Assembly (NCBI GenBank): GCA_043805435.1
Contig: JAZDHY010000063.1
Location: forward strand, 1 to 64,000
From: JAEXOD01 sp043805435
GTDB lineage: Bacteria > Bacteroidota > Ignavibacteria > Ignavibacteriales > Melioribacteraceae
Direction: 5' to 3'
Length of the DNA stretch: 64,000 nucleotides
Made by a program: the position numbers and the translations under genes. Of the stretch, positions 8,132 through 18,123 are shown piece by piece; position 1 is the stretch's first letter; every line of letters starts with the position of its first letter. The notes under the pieces were generated by a model, which made no database searches, was not told the DNA's origin, and saw only the letters and a list, made by a program, of their open reading frames with translations.

Positions 8132-9199
8132 TTATTTTTTCAATTTAAACGAAAACTCGCTGCCTAAACCCAATATACTTTGAACTTCAATCTTCGAATT
8201 ATGAGCCTCAAGTATATGTTTTACAATTGCCAGCCCAAGTCCGGTACCACCAATAGCTCTGCTTCTATCTTTATCAACTCTATAAAATCTTTCAAAAATT
8301 CTATTCAAATCCGCTGCCGGTATTCCATATCCGGTATCACGTATTGTAATTTTACCACACTTCCCTTCTTCTACAACAATTATTTCAACTCTTCCTTCTT
8401 CGGTATATTTAATTGCATTTTGTATTAAATTAACAAACACTTGTTTAAGTCTGTTTTTATCTCCATAAAGCTGTAAGTTTTGCTTATTTAAGCTAAGTTT
8501 AAGTTCAAGTCCTTTTTCTTCTGCTAATGGTATAAATTCCACTATTAATTGTTCTAAAAATTCACTAATATTAAAATATCTAAAACTCATTTTCATCTGC
8601 CCCGATTCAATCATCGAAATGTCAATCAAATCGTTAAGCAAATTATTCAAATTTTGGGTATGAATCCCTGCTTTTTCTAAAAAACTTTTATTAACACGAT
8701 CATCATTTAAGGCACCGCCTAAAAGTGTTTCTATAAAACCCTGTATTGCAAATATGGGAGTACGTAATTCGTGTGATACATTTCCTAAAAATTCAGTTCT
8801 TACTTGTTCAAGCTTTTTTAAATTTAATATATCGTTTTGAGTTCGTAAAAACATCGATTTAATTTCGCCTTCAAGTTCAACCAAATATTTACCAAGTATT
8901 ATTTCGTCGGGAGATGAAAATTCATTTTCACGAATTCTGTGAATAATTTTTTTAATTGTATTTAACTCTCTATGGCGATATTTGCCAAGGTAATTTAATG
9001 CAATAAAAGTAAATAGCACAAAAAAAGGGAAAACAAGAAGAGCTTTGCCGAATGAAACAGCAAAGATAAAAATAAAAAACAAATAACTGCCAAAATTCAA
9101 AAAAAAGATTTCTCTAAAATATACTTTTGAAAAAGAAATATTTTCTTTGAATTTATTCCATATTTTTGAATCTATATCCCACACCTTTAACCGTTTCAA
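8132..9199 (-). CDS. Membrane sensor histidine kinase, PhoR-like
   Basis: It phosphorylates the response regulator encoded just upstream. Two close membrane helices occupy about residues 33-70. Then comes a linker helix, the dimerisation/phosphoacceptor box NVSHELRTP with His143, an N box NLIQNAIKY near 255, and the G boxes DTGYGIP and GGTGLGLAIVKHI. No sizeable periplasmic sensor domain is present, so sensing is through the membrane or the cytoplasmic linker. The open frame begins with TTG at 9199, overlapping the regulator by 47 bases. No ATG exists in frame before the first membrane helix and no ribosome site is clear, so the true start is uncertain; translational coupling to the regulator stop is likely. 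Confidence 0.9.
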   Translation of the reverse strand: MKRLKVWDIDSKIWNKFKENISFSKVYFREIFFLNFGSYLFFIFIFAVSFGKALLVFPFFVLFTFIALNYLGKYRHRELNTIKKIIHRIRENEFSSPDEIILGKYLVELEGEIKSMFLRTQNDILNLKKLEQVRTEFLGNVSHELRTPIFAIQGFIETLLGGALNDDRVNKSFLEKAGIHTQNLNNLLNDLIDISMIESGQMKMSFRYFNISEFLEQLIVEFIPLAEEKGLELKLSLNKQNLQLYGDKNRLKQVFVNLIQNAIKYTEEGRVEIIVVEEGKCGKITIRDTGYGIPAADLNRIFERFYRVDKDRSRAIGGTGLGLAIVKHILEAHNSKIEVQSILGLGSEFSFKLKK

Positions 9200-9845
9200 T
9201 TAAATCGGCATATTCGCCTAATTTTTCCCTAATTTTACGTACATGTACATCAATTGTTCTTTCAACAACATATATATCATTTCCCCACACATCCGAAAGT
9301 ATTTGTTCGCGCGGAAAAACTTTTCCCGGATTTACCGCTAAATATGATAATATTTCAAATTCCTTTTTGGGAAAAACAATGTTTTTTTTATCTACTAAAA
9401 TTGTATATTTTTCTTTATCAATTTCAATAGGCCCAATAGAAATCACATTCGATTTTCCACTTCCAAGATTATACGAATCGCTATGTCTAAGATTAGAATT
9501 TACTCTTGCAATTATAAGCTTTGGAGATACCGGTTTTTGAATATAATCATCAGCACCAAGATTTAATCCTTTAATTTCGTCAATTTCGCCGGATTTTGCA
9601 GTCAAAAAAATGATTGGTGTAGTTTCAAACCCTTTTGTTTGTCGTATTTTTTGACATGCCTGAAAACCATCCATCTTTGGCATCATAATATCAAGTATAA
9701 TTAAATCAGGTTTTTGTATTAACTTAGTTATGGCTTCTAATCCATCATAGGCCGTAATAACTTCAAAACCTTCATTTTCAAGATTATACTGAAGAATTTC
9801 AATAATATCTTTTTCGTCATCAACAATAAGTACTTTAGTTTTCAT
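9153..9845 (-). CDS. Response regulator, OmpR/PhoB family
   Basis: A 230-residue two-domain regulator. The receiver domain has the acidic pair VDDE at 8-11, phosphoacceptor Asp52 in ILDIMMPKMDG, and the conserved FLTAKS with its lysine. The winged-helix DNA-binding domain ends in RTIDVHVRKIREKLG and VKGVGYRF, as in PhoB and OmpR. It is first in an operon with the histidine kinase, whose frame overlaps its 3' end. The regulon cannot be read here; the neighbours on either side (rplU and dxs) do not suggest a target. Confidence 0.93.
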   Translation of the reverse strand: MKTKVLIVDDEKDIIEILQYNLENEGFEVITAYDGLEAITKLIQKPDLIILDIMMPKMDGFQACQKIRQTKGFETTPIIFLTAKSGEIDEIKGLNLGADDYIQKPVSPKLIIARVNSNLRHSDSYNLGSGKSNVISIGPIEIDKEKYTILVDKKNIVFPKKEFEILSYLAVNPGKVFPREQILSDVWGNDIYVVERTIDVHVRKIREKLGEYADLIETVKGVGYRFKNME

Positions 9846-10045
9846 ATTTTAAGTTTGTTAATTAAAAAAAATTTAATTTAATAAAAATATTTAAACATTT
9901 ATATTATCAGATTTAAGTCAATTGGCCTTATAATGAACAGATTATTTTAATAATTAAAAATACACCTTAATTAACAATAAATCAAAAATTATTATCTTTT
10001 AAAAAATAATTTTTACAAAAAAAATGTTAGTGGGATTAATTATTG

Positions 10046-11959
10046 CTACAATAAGACAGATTCTTTGTTGTTTTGAACAAACTTTAATACTCTTTCAACA
10101 ATACCGGCAGTATCAATTTTTAATATTCTATATAATTCCGCTTGTGTTCCATGGTCAACAAAACTATCCGGCAAACCAATGCGTAAAATATCATTTTTAT
10201 AATTATTTTCTACAAAATATTCAATAACTCCGCTGCCAAAACCTCCAATTAAAGCGTTCTCTTCAAGGGTCACTATTTTAACCCCTTTTCCGGCTAATGA
10301 ATCCAAAATTTCCGTATCAAGAGGTTTTGCATAACGCATATTAATTACACCGGCATTTATTCCAAGTTCATTTAACACTTCGGTTGCTTTGACGGCAAAT
10401 TCAGTCATAGTTCCAAGCGATAAAAGAACAATATCTTTCCCTTCTGAAATCACTTCTGCTTTTCCGATTTCGTATTCTTCAAAACCTTCTTTTAGCTCTA
10501 CCCCTAAGGTACTGCCGCGGGGATATCTTATTGATATTGGGCCTTTTTTATAATTTACTGCCGTATAAAGCATATTACGTAATTCCACTTCGTCTTTTGG
10601 AGCCATAATTATCATACCGGGTATCATACGTAAAAAGGAAATATCAAACGTTCCGTGATGTGTAGGCCCATCTGCGCCAACCAATCCTGCTCTATCCATA
10701 ACAAAAACTACATGTAAATTCTGCAGGCATACATCGTGTATTATTTGGTCAAAAGCACGCTGCATAAAAGTTGAATATATTGCAACAACCGGAATTATCC
10801 CTTTTGTTGCCATACCGGCAGAAAACGTAACTGCATGTTCTTCTGCAATTCCAACATCAAAATAATTATCGGGGAATTCTTTTTGTAAAAAATTTAATCC
10901 GGTTCCGTCCGGCATTGCCGCAGTTACACCAACAACTTTTTTATTTTCACTAACTATTTCTACTAATGCTTTTCCAAATATTGAGGTATAAGATGGATTT
11001 CCGTTACCCGTTTTAATTGCTTTACCTGTCATTTTGTCAAAAGGAGTGGAAGCATGAAGACGTTGGATATCTTGTTCGGCAGGTTTATAACCTTTCCCTT
11101 TTTCTGTTAATATATGTACAAGAATAGGACCATTAAAAGTTTTGACTTGTTCAAACAATTTAACAAGCTGGGCAACATTATTACCGTTTACGGGGCCAAA
11201 ATATCTAAAACCAAGAGCCTCAAATAACATTCCGGGAGTAATAATAGATTTGATACCCGACTCCAAACGCGAGGCAACTCTGCGTAATCTATCGCCAAAA
11301 TTATCTAGTTTTCCTGTTAATTCCCATACCGCTCCTTTAAATCTGTTATATTCGGGATGTACAATCATATCTGTAAAATAATTAGATATTTGCCAAACGT
11401 TTGGAGCAATAGACATATGATTGTCGTTAAGAACAACAATCAAATCGCTTTTTAATACACCCGAATTATTCATAGCTTCATAAGCCATTCCACCGGTCAT
11501 GGCACCATCACCAATAACAGCAATAACTTTATTCGGCTCCTTATTTATCCTATTGGCAATTGATATACCAAGAGCAGCAGATATAGATGTTGAAGCATGA
11601 CCGGCTCCAAAAGCATCGTATTCACTTTCTGTTCGTTTTAAAAATCCGCTAATACCATGCAATTGTCTAATTGTTTTTAACTGTTCTTTTCTTCCGGTTA
11701 AAATTTTGTGCGGGTATGCTTGATGTCCCGTATCCCAAACCACACAATCTTTTGGGGTATCAAAGACCTTATTTAATGCAACAGTAAGTTCAACAGCACC
11801 TAATCCGCCGCCAAAATGACCTCCAATAGAAGAAATTACATCAACCATATATTCTCTAATATCATCACATAAGGTTTTTAATTCTACTGCGGATAAATTT
11901 TTCAAATCTGAGGGGTAGTTTACGCTTGATAATACTTTATATTTTGAGTTGTTTTCCAT
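10046..11959 (-). CDS. dxs: 1-deoxy-D-xylulose-5-phosphate synthase
   Basis: It condenses pyruvate and glyceraldehyde 3-phosphate with thiamine diphosphate, the first step of the MEP isoprenoid pathway. The N-terminal region has GGHFGGGLGAVELTVAL and the TPP/Mg motif GDGAMTGGMAYEAMNNSG. The central pyrimidine-binding domain has GMATKGIIPVVAIYSTF and the motif DRAGLVGADGPTHHG. A transketolase C-terminal domain closes it. The 637-residue length is normal. It follows xseB after 15 bases, so it is probably the last gene of an xseA-xseB-dxs operon, a common arrangement. Confidence 0.97.
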   Translation of the reverse strand: MENNSKYKVLSSVNYPSDLKNLSAVELKTLCDDIREYMVDVISSIGGHFGGGLGAVELTVALNKVFDTPKDCVVWDTGHQAYPHKILTGRKEQLKTIRQLHGISGFLKRTESEYDAFGAGHASTSISAALGISIANRINKEPNKVIAVIGDGAMTGGMAYEAMNNSGVLKSDLIVVLNDNHMSIAPNVWQISNYFTDMIVHPEYNRFKGAVWELTGKLDNFGDRLRRVASRLESGIKSIITPGMLFEALGFRYFGPVNGNNVAQLVKLFEQVKTFNGPILVHILTEKGKGYKPAEQDIQRLHASTPFDKMTGKAIKTGNGNPSYTSIFGKALVEIVSENKKVVGVTAAMPDGTGLNFLQKEFPDNYFDVGIAEEHAVTFSAGMATKGIIPVVAIYSTFMQRAFDQIIHDVCLQNLHVVFVMDRAGLVGADGPTHHGTFDISFLRMIPGMIIMAPKDEVELRNMLYTAVNYKKGPISIRYPRGSTLGVELKEGFEEYEIGKAEVISEGKDIVLLSLGTMTEFAVKATEVLNELGINAGVINMRYAKPLDTEILDSLAGKGVKIVTLEENALIGGFGSGVIEYFVENNYKNDILRIGLPDSFVDHGTQAELYRILKIDTAGIVERVLKFVQNNKESVLL

Positions 11960-11974
11960 TATAATCCTTAAAAA

Positions 11975-12205
11975 TCAATCCTGTTGAACATCTATTTTAA
12001 TGCTTCTTTCCAAATCACCTTTTAATTCGGTAACTTTAATTGAGGCTGTACTTAATTTTTCATAACACAATTTAGTTAATAAAACGCCTTCTTCATATAA
12101 AGTTACAGATTCATCAAGCCCCAAAGTGTTGCTATCCAGCATTTCGGATATTTTTTGAAGTCTTTTTAACAAATCTTCAAATGATTTTGTTTTTTCTTTT
12201 TCCAT
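11975..12205 (-). CDS. xseB: Exodeoxyribonuclease VII small subunit
   Basis: The small subunit of exonuclease VII; several copies bind each large subunit. From the ATG at 12205 it is 76 residues with the family core FEDLLKRLQKISEMLDS, LDESVTLYEEGVLL and a predicted helical hairpin. The frame extends upstream into xseA, but this ATG lies one base beyond the xseA stop and gives the usual length, so it is preferred. Coupled translation with xseA is likely. Confidence 0.93.
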   Translation of the reverse strand: MEKEKTKSFEDLLKRLQKISEMLDSNTLGLDESVTLYEEGVLLTKLCYEKLSTASIKVTELKGDLERSIKIDVQQD

Positions 12206-12206
12206 A

Positions 12207-13403
12207 TTAATTAATCTCTTTTTCACCGTCATAAAATTTTATAGAAAAACTACTTTCGTTAATAAAGTTTTTAAGTCGACCTACTAATTTACCATTTTGA
12301 CTAATTAACGTAAAACCCTTTTTCAAAATATCTTCAATATTATTGGATTTAAGTCCTTTTTCTATTATTAAAATATTGCTTTTAATATTATTTATTTTGT
12401 TTTCTATACTATTGTTCATTTTATATATCACATTATCAATAAACAGATAGTGATTTTGAATATTATCCTTAATTATTCTAAAACCATAAGAATCAATTAA
12501 AGATTCCACTTCTTCTTCTAAATTGTTAATGTTATTTAGTAAAATTGATTCGGAATTATCAATAAATTCATTTAGAAAGGCAAAAATGTCTGCTTTGTTT
12601 GGAGTTGCCAGTTCCATTGCCGCTGTTGGAGTAGAAGCACGCAAATCTGCCGTAAAATCGGAAATAGTATAGTCTATTTCATGTCCTACACCGCTAATAA
12701 TCGGTATTTTTGAATCGGCAATAGCTCGGGCTACAATCTCTTCATTAAAAGCCCACAAGTCCTCAATTGAGCCGCCTCCCCGCGCAATAATAATTACATC
12801 AATATCTGTTCTTTTGTTAAATAATTTAATTGATTGTACAATTTCTTCAGCAGCACCTGTTCCTTGCACTCTTGTAGGTATTACAACTAATTCGGCTAAC
12901 GGGTATCTTCTGGCGGCAACACGTACCATATCTTTCATGGCGGCGCTATCAACAGCCGTCACTATTCCTATTTTTTCAGGAAAACGGGGAATCTCCTTTT
13001 TGTTTTCAAGGTCAAATAAACCTTCAGCTTCAAGTTTCTTTTTTAATCTCTCAAAAGCAGCTTGCAGCTCCCCTTCACCGGCAGGAAGCATAATTTTTGC
13101 ATCCAGCTGATAAGTCCCACGAGGCGGATATAGGCTGATTCTTCCATGTAATATTACTTTCATCCCGTCATTAGGCTTAAAAAACACTCTGGCATTCATT
13201 GATGACCACATGGTACAGTTTATTTGAGCTTTATCATCTTTAAGTGTAAAATACCAATGACCGGAGGAAAAATGGGGTTTGAAATTTGATATTTCGCCTA
13301 TAACTCTAATTGAATCAAAGTTTGTTTCAAGTGTATATTTTATACTGTTAGTTATTTCACTTACAGATAATGTGACTTGTTCAGTACTAATCAATTTACT
13401 CAT
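12207..13403 (-). CDS. xseA: Exodeoxyribonuclease VII large subunit
   Basis: The catalytic subunit that degrades single-stranded DNA from both ends into oligonucleotides. It shows the N-terminal OB fold (SGHWYFTLKDDKAQINCTMW), the central family motifs GRGGGSIEDLWAFNEE and GVGHEIDYTISDFTADLRA, then STPTAAMELATP, a long coiled-coil-like helical region (about 275-350) and a short C-terminal segment with KGFTLISQNGK. At 398 residues it is on the short side of the family. It is first of a unit with xseB and dxs. Confidence 0.96.
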   Translation of the reverse strand: MSKLISTEQVTLSVSEITNSIKYTLETNFDSIRVIGEISNFKPHFSSGHWYFTLKDDKAQINCTMWSSMNARVFFKPNDGMKVILHGRISLYPPRGTYQLDAKIMLPAGEGELQAAFERLKKKLEAEGLFDLENKKEIPRFPEKIGIVTAVDSAAMKDMVRVAARRYPLAELVVIPTRVQGTGAAEEIVQSIKLFNKRTDIDVIIIARGGGSIEDLWAFNEEIVARAIADSKIPIISGVGHEIDYTISDFTADLRASTPTAAMELATPNKADIFAFLNEFIDNSESILLNNINNLEEEVESLIDSYGFRIIKDNIQNHYLFIDNVIYKMNNSIENKINNIKSNILIIEKGLKSNNIEDILKKGFTLISQNGKLVGRLKNFINESSFSIKFYDGEKEIN

Positions 13404-13516
13404 TTATTATTATTTCAACCAATAATTTAATCAAAATATAAATAAATCCCAATTATCATTAATTTTATAACAATTTTAAGTTATAAACTAAGTTACTGCT
13501 ATTAATAAAATTGACA

Positions 13517-14347
13517 TTAAAAATTAATAGAAAAGAAATTTGAGTATAATCCTATTGAACATTCATGGAAATTAAATTTACTGTCACTAAACTTTATATT
13601 GTATCTGTATTTAACATTTAAAGTAAAAACATTGTAAATTCTAAAAAGACCAATCGACAACTCGGGACTTATTCCGTTTCCACCGTTAAAATTTGTAAAA
13701 CCATTTATCCCCGGCGAAATATATTCAATAACCGGTATTTGGATTATATGTTTATAACCAAACCTTAAAAAATTAAATTTTTGCTTGAATACATATTCAT
13801 ATTCAACATCAAAATAAGACATTGGATAATTATAACCACCCGAATAAAAAGAAAACAAAGGAATTTCTTTTTTGAGTGCAAAAAAAGTCTCTTTATTATT
13901 ATAAACAAGTGTCGGTTCCGGAAGTCCAAAAATTATTCCACCAAAACAGCAAACTTCAAACATATTGCTTTTTGAAGAACTTTTTATTTCTCCCGTAAAA
14001 GGCATTGCAACTTCATACATATCACTTTTTGATTCTTTGCCTTCCTTATCTTTTACAATTATTATATATCTAATATAATTGGAGTCAATAGTTAACTTAC
14101 TTAAATCTATTGAAATTTTATGATTATCAGTTAACACTTCCGAAACCGGATAATTATACTTATTATCAATCACAATTTTCGAATTAGCACTATCGCTTGT
14201 AAAAAATGAAAGTATGAGGGTATGCGGAGTTTCTTGTGTAATAAAAGAATCAACCACATAAATATCAATTGGATTTGTATTATCTTCTTGCGAAAATATT
14301 ATTGAATCAAATAATAAAACGGCTATAATAAAAAATAATTTGTTCAT
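13517..14347 (-). CDS. Hypothetical exported protein
   Basis: I do not recognise this family. Residues 1-19 form a signal peptide (cleavage near IIFSQ). The first half looks like a small beta domain (about 28-120). The second half (about 130-276) has alternating aromatic strands such as FNFLRFGYKHI and FTLNVKYRYNIKF and ends in Phe, as if it inserts in the outer membrane or packs as a beta barrel. It lies alone between xseA and a 376-base intergenic region. No catalytic motif was seen. Confidence 0.6.
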   Translation of the reverse strand: MNKLFFIIAVLLFDSIIFSQEDNTNPIDIYVVDSFITQETPHTLILSFFTSDSANSKIVIDNKYNYPVSEVLTDNHKISIDLSKLTIDSNYIRYIIIVKDKEGKESKSDMYEVAMPFTGEIKSSSKSNMFEVCCFGGIIFGLPEPTLVYNNKETFFALKKEIPLFSFYSGGYNYPMSYFDVEYEYVFKQKFNFLRFGYKHIIQIPVIEYISPGINGFTNFNGGNGISPELSIGLFRIYNVFTLNVKYRYNIKFSDSKFNFHECSIGLYSNFFSINF

Positions 14348-14723
14348 TTTTCCCTAATTTTAATTTTAAAAATATTTTTATGGCTTATAATATTATTATT
14401 TTAACCGTACTTTTTGTTTCAATTTATCAAAAGCCATCAGATATCTGCATATTAAGTTTTGTAATATTAAATATCACTAATTATTGTTAACAAAATAATT
14501 AAAATTCCTTAATGCAAAAGTTACTTTATTAAGTCAATCATACTATAAATTCAAAAATTAAATTTATATAAAGGATTAATTTACAAAATTTATAAAGTAA
14601 TTTCATATAAATTCATTTTTAAATAATTATTTTATCATTCCAAATTATAATAAAAAATGGTACATTTTATATTTGTTTTAAAAATAATATACAAAATGTT
14701 TTAATAAATAAAGAGGCAAAAGT
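14348..14723. other. AT-rich divergent intergenic region
   Basis: It separates the exported protein (minus) from surE (plus) and should hold promoters for both. It is extremely AT-rich with no open frame, no strong hairpin and no repeat that I could see. An AAGAGG ribosome site for surE is at 14711-14716. Confidence 0.5.
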
Positions 14724-15479
14724 TTGAAGATTCTTGTTAGTAATGATGATGGTATTTATTCAAGAGGGATATATGCTTTAGTTGAAGCCTTACGCGAAAT
14801 TGGTGAAGTAATTGTAGTTGCCCCTTTAACAGAACAAAGTGCGGTAGGACATGCCATAACCATGAAAATACCTTTACGAGTTACACAACACTTTAGAGGC
14901 GGTGGTAAACTGTTTGGTTATGCCGTTGATGGTACACCGGCTGATTGTATTAAGATGGGAATAAGAAATATAATGCAGGAATCTCCCGATCTTGTTGTAT
15001 CGGGTATAAATCATGGTTCTAACACTGCCATTAATATTATTTACTCCGGTACTGTTTCGGCTGCGCGCGAAGCAGCAATTATGGATGTTCCTTCAATTGC
15101 AGTTTCAATTACAAGCCATGATGTAAAAGATTTTACTTATGCGGCAAAAGTTGCCAAGCAGGTTGCTTTACAAGTTTTAGAACACGGATTAACAAAAGGA
15201 ACAATGCTAAACGTAAACGTGCCAAATTTGCCTGAAGACCAAATAAACGGAATTAAAATAACAAAACAAGGTCTTTCCAAATGGGATGATATTTACGAAA
15301 AGCGTATTGATCCTTATGGAAACGATTATTATTGGCTTACCGGCAATTTAGTTAATTCCGATAATGAAATGGATAGAGATCAAATGGCAATTATGAACAA
15401 CTATGTTTCGGTTACTCCAATCCATTTTGATTTAACGGATTACAAAACATTTGAATTGATGAAAAATTGGAATTTATAA
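14724..15479 (+). CDS. surE: 5'/3'-nucleotidase SurE
   Basis: A metal-dependent phosphatase of nucleoside monophosphates and, in some species, polyphosphate. The diagnostic residues are seen: NDDG at 7-10 for metal binding, then SGINHGSNTAINIIYSGTVSAA with the phosphate-binding Ser/Asn cluster. The 251-residue length is typical. The start is a TTG with AAGAGG seven bases upstream, and the protein then begins KILVSNDDG exactly as family members do, so TTG is well supported. The next gene begins four bases after its stop, implying a two-gene unit. Confidence 0.96.
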   Translation: MKILVSNDDGIYSRGIYALVEALREIGEVIVVAPLTEQSAVGHAITMKIPLRVTQHFRGGGKLFGYAVDGTPADCIKMGIRNIMQESPDLVVSGINHGSNTAINIIYSGTVSAAREAAIMDVPSIAVSITSHDVKDFTYAAKVAKQVALQVLEHGLTKGTMLNVNVPNLPEDQINGIKITKQGLSKWDDIYEKRIDPYGNDYYWLTGNLVNSDNEMDRDQMAIMNNYVSVTPIHFDLTDYKTFELMKNWNL

Positions 15480-15483
15480 TTAT

Positions 15484-17616
15484 ATGTTTGGAATAGATAA
15501 CATATCTTTATCATTAAACTATAATCTATTTTATCTTTTAATGGGAATAATTATATTATTGGTATATACGTTTTATACTTATAAACATACTATCCCCCAA
15601 ATTTCCAAAACCTTAAAAGTATTTTTAGTCTTTTTGCGTTCTATTGTTTTACTTTTATTACTTTTTTTAATCTTTGAACCCCTCTTTTTAATTAAGTATA
15701 AAGAGGAGATTAAACCTGTTAATTTAATATTTGCGGATAATTCGAATTCAATAGTGGATAAAGATAGTATAAAAACTTCGCAAAAAGTTAATAGTTTTGT
15801 AAATTCTATAATGTCAGGTTTTAATGGAAACACTAAACTGTATTCGTTTGGCAAAGAAGTAAAAGAAAACATAATTGATAAATTAAAATTTAATGAACAT
15901 GTTACAAATTTTAACAACGTAGTTAAATTTATAAAAAATCAAAACACTAATATATCATCAATTACCATTATTAGTGACGGTATTATTACAGATGGAATAA
16001 ACCCAATAAACTCACTAGATAAATTAGAAGCCCCCATTTACACCATACCATTAGGTGATTCTACAATTCATAAAGACGTATTTATTGCCAAGGCTAATAT
16101 AAACGAATATCTATATACGGGAAATAAAACAACAATTGAATTGGTTATAAACAACAATAAACTTCAAAATTTGCCGGTACGTGTCTCTTTTTATGAAAAT
16201 TTATCTTTATTATCATCTCAAGAAATAACACTTTCGCAAAGCGGAATAGATAAAGTTTTTTTTGAATATCAGCCAAAAACTGAAGGTGAACGAAAACTTT
16301 CATTTATGGTAGCTAATCTAAAGGAAGATAAAAATTTAAATAATAATAAATTTATTTCGTTTGTGAAAGTACTAAACAGCAAACTAAAAATTTTGTTATT
16401 ATCATCTTCCCCCTCTCCGGATGTTTCATTTATTGTAAATTCGCTTAAACTTGATGAAAATTTTGATGTAAAATTAATTCAACAGATTTCCGAAAACGAG
16501 TTTTTGGGCGGCAATAATGTTTATAAAAGCATTGATAGCTGCAATATATTATTTATAATTGGGTTTCCTTCTCGTTTTACTTCCAATGATTTAATAACAA
16601 AAGTCAATTCCGAATTAGAAAAAGGAAAACCTTGCTTTTTAATTTTGTCAGAAGGAACTGACTTCAAAAAACTTAAATTGTTGGAGAAAAATTTACCTTT
16701 TATTATTAAAAAGGAAACCGCAGGTAAATTATTGGTTCAACCAAACATTATAAATCAAAACAGTCCTCTTTTATCTAACAATTCCGTTAAACCTATAGAA
16801 ACATGGAATAACTTACCGCCAACTTATAGAACCGCCTCGGAATTAATAGCAAAACCTGAAACCGAAATTATTGCCAAATCAAAAATACAAAACGCGCTTT
16901 CCGAGGTACCTCTTATACTACTGCGAACAGTTGGTAAAAACCGTTCTATTGCTGTTTTAACCGGTGAAATCTGGAAATGGAAATTGCAATTAAGTGATAA
17001 AAACTACAACCTTTTTGATCGGTTTTTTTCATCTTCAGTCAAATGGTTAAATGTTCAATCCGACCAAAAACAATTAAATGTAAAAACCGTTAAACGTGTT
17101 TTTGCTCTTGGAGAAGCTGTTGAATTTGTTGGTTCTGCCTACGATAATACTTTTAATCCTATTGAAAATGCAGAAATTACAATAAAGGTAAAATCGACTG
17201 ATAATAATTATCATGAAGTATTAATGCAGTCTATTGGTAATGGATTATACGAAGCCGAAATGCAGCTAAATAGTTCCGGTAATTATAATTTTGATGCTTT
17301 TGGTAAAATTAATAATCTTACTATTGGAAAAGATGCCGGAAAATTTTCTGTCGGTGAGTTGAATATTGAAAAAATAAATTTACAACAAAATACTAATTTG
17401 TTGTTATCCTATTCGGGATTAACCAACGGGAAGATGATTAACATTAATAATGCAGACGAATTAATCAGTTTGGTGAACGGTAAATATGATAAAGTAAAAA
17501 AATATTTTTATACAACAAACGAAATAAAATTCTGGTCCGAAGAAATAATTTTATTTATTATTATCATTATTTTTACAATTGAGTGGTTTTTAAGAAAAAA
17601 AGCCGGTTTATTATAA
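15484..17616 (+). CDS. Membrane protein with extracytoplasmic von Willebrand A-like domain
   Basis: Two membrane helices (about 14-32 and 46-70) are followed by a vWA-type domain with a preserved first MIDAS motif, D85-N-S-N-S in FADNSNSI, and ISDGIITDG near 161-169. Next come Ig-like strands (about 195-300), a region resembling the glutamine-amidotransferase-like fold often fused in such proteins (about 300-450), another beta domain (about 525-625), and a C-terminal membrane helix (about 690-706) with a short basic tail. Proteins with this layout, related to BatA-type membrane vWA proteins, are common but of unknown function. It is likely cotranscribed with surE. Confidence 0.72.
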   Translation: MFGIDNISLSLNYNLFYLLMGIIILLVYTFYTYKHTIPQISKTLKVFLVFLRSIVLLLLLFLIFEPLFLIKYKEEIKPVNLIFADNSNSIVDKDSIKTSQKVNSFVNSIMSGFNGNTKLYSFGKEVKENIIDKLKFNEHVTNFNNVVKFIKNQNTNISSITIISDGIITDGINPINSLDKLEAPIYTIPLGDSTIHKDVFIAKANINEYLYTGNKTTIELVINNNKLQNLPVRVSFYENLSLLSSQEITLSQSGIDKVFFEYQPKTEGERKLSFMVANLKEDKNLNNNKFISFVKVLNSKLKILLLSSSPSPDVSFIVNSLKLDENFDVKLIQQISENEFLGGNNVYKSIDSCNILFIIGFPSRFTSNDLITKVNSELEKGKPCFLILSEGTDFKKLKLLEKNLPFIIKKETAGKLLVQPNIINQNSPLLSNNSVKPIETWNNLPPTYRTASELIAKPETEIIAKSKIQNALSEVPLILLRTVGKNRSIAVLTGEIWKWKLQLSDKNYNLFDRFFSSSVKWLNVQSDQKQLNVKTVKRVFALGEAVEFVGSAYDNTFNPIENAEITIKVKSTDNNYHEVLMQSIGNGLYEAEMQLNSSGNYNFDAFGKINNLTIGKDAGKFSVGELNIEKINLQQNTNLLLSYSGLTNGKMININNADELISLVNGKYDKVKKYFYTTNEIKFWSEEIILFIIIIIFTIEWFLRKKAGLL

Positions 17617-17715
17617 ATTTTTGTTGATTTATAAAATATTTTTTTTGTATTTTATAAAATGGACTTAATAGTCGCTTTTAACGAAATAATTTATTAAACT
17701 TTCCCGAGGAATTGT

Positions 17716-18117
17716 ATGAGTTTTTTAAACTGGACTTCTGATGACATTCTTGGCATTAAAATTTTAGACGACCAACATTTAAGTCTTTTTGTTTTAGTAA
17801 ACAAGCTGTATGAAACACTAAACACCAATAGAACTAATGAATCAATAAATATTATGGACCAAATTGTAGAACTTATGAAACTGCATTTTGATACTGAAAA
17901 CAATTTTATGATTGATAATAAAATAATGGACATTACACATAAATTGGAACACGACCGTTATTTAGATAAAGTAATTAAATTTAACGAGGCATTTAAAAGA
18001 GATCAAGAAGGAGTAACTAACGACTTTTTTAGGTCTTTTCGCGTTTGGTTCCACAACCATCAAATTATAAATGATAAAAAATTAGGAGCCTCACTTAAAA
18101 ATCTGGGCATAAATTAA
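17716..18117 (+). CDS. Bacteriohemerythrin
   Basis: A single hemerythrin domain of 133 residues that binds O2 at a di-iron centre. The ligand pattern is complete: the His in DDQHLSLF, the HxxxE of LHFDTE, the HxxxH of THKLEH and the HxxxxD of HQIIND. The protein is soluble, so it probably stores or senses oxygen in the cytoplasm. GAGGA precedes the ATG. It ends six bases before comF, in the same direction, although the two functions are not obviously linked. Confidence 0.93.
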   Translation: MSFLNWTSDDILGIKILDDQHLSLFVLVNKLYETLNTNRTNESINIMDQIVELMKLHFDTENNFMIDNKIMDITHKLEHDRYLDKVIKFNEAFKRDQEGVTNDFFRSFRVWFHNHQIINDKKLGASLKNLGIN

Positions 18118-18123
18118 CAGTTT

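Noticed and set aside
12814..13110. 98-codon open frame antisense to xseA
   Set aside because: It mirrors the well-supported xseA frame, has no ribosome site and no recognisable domain.
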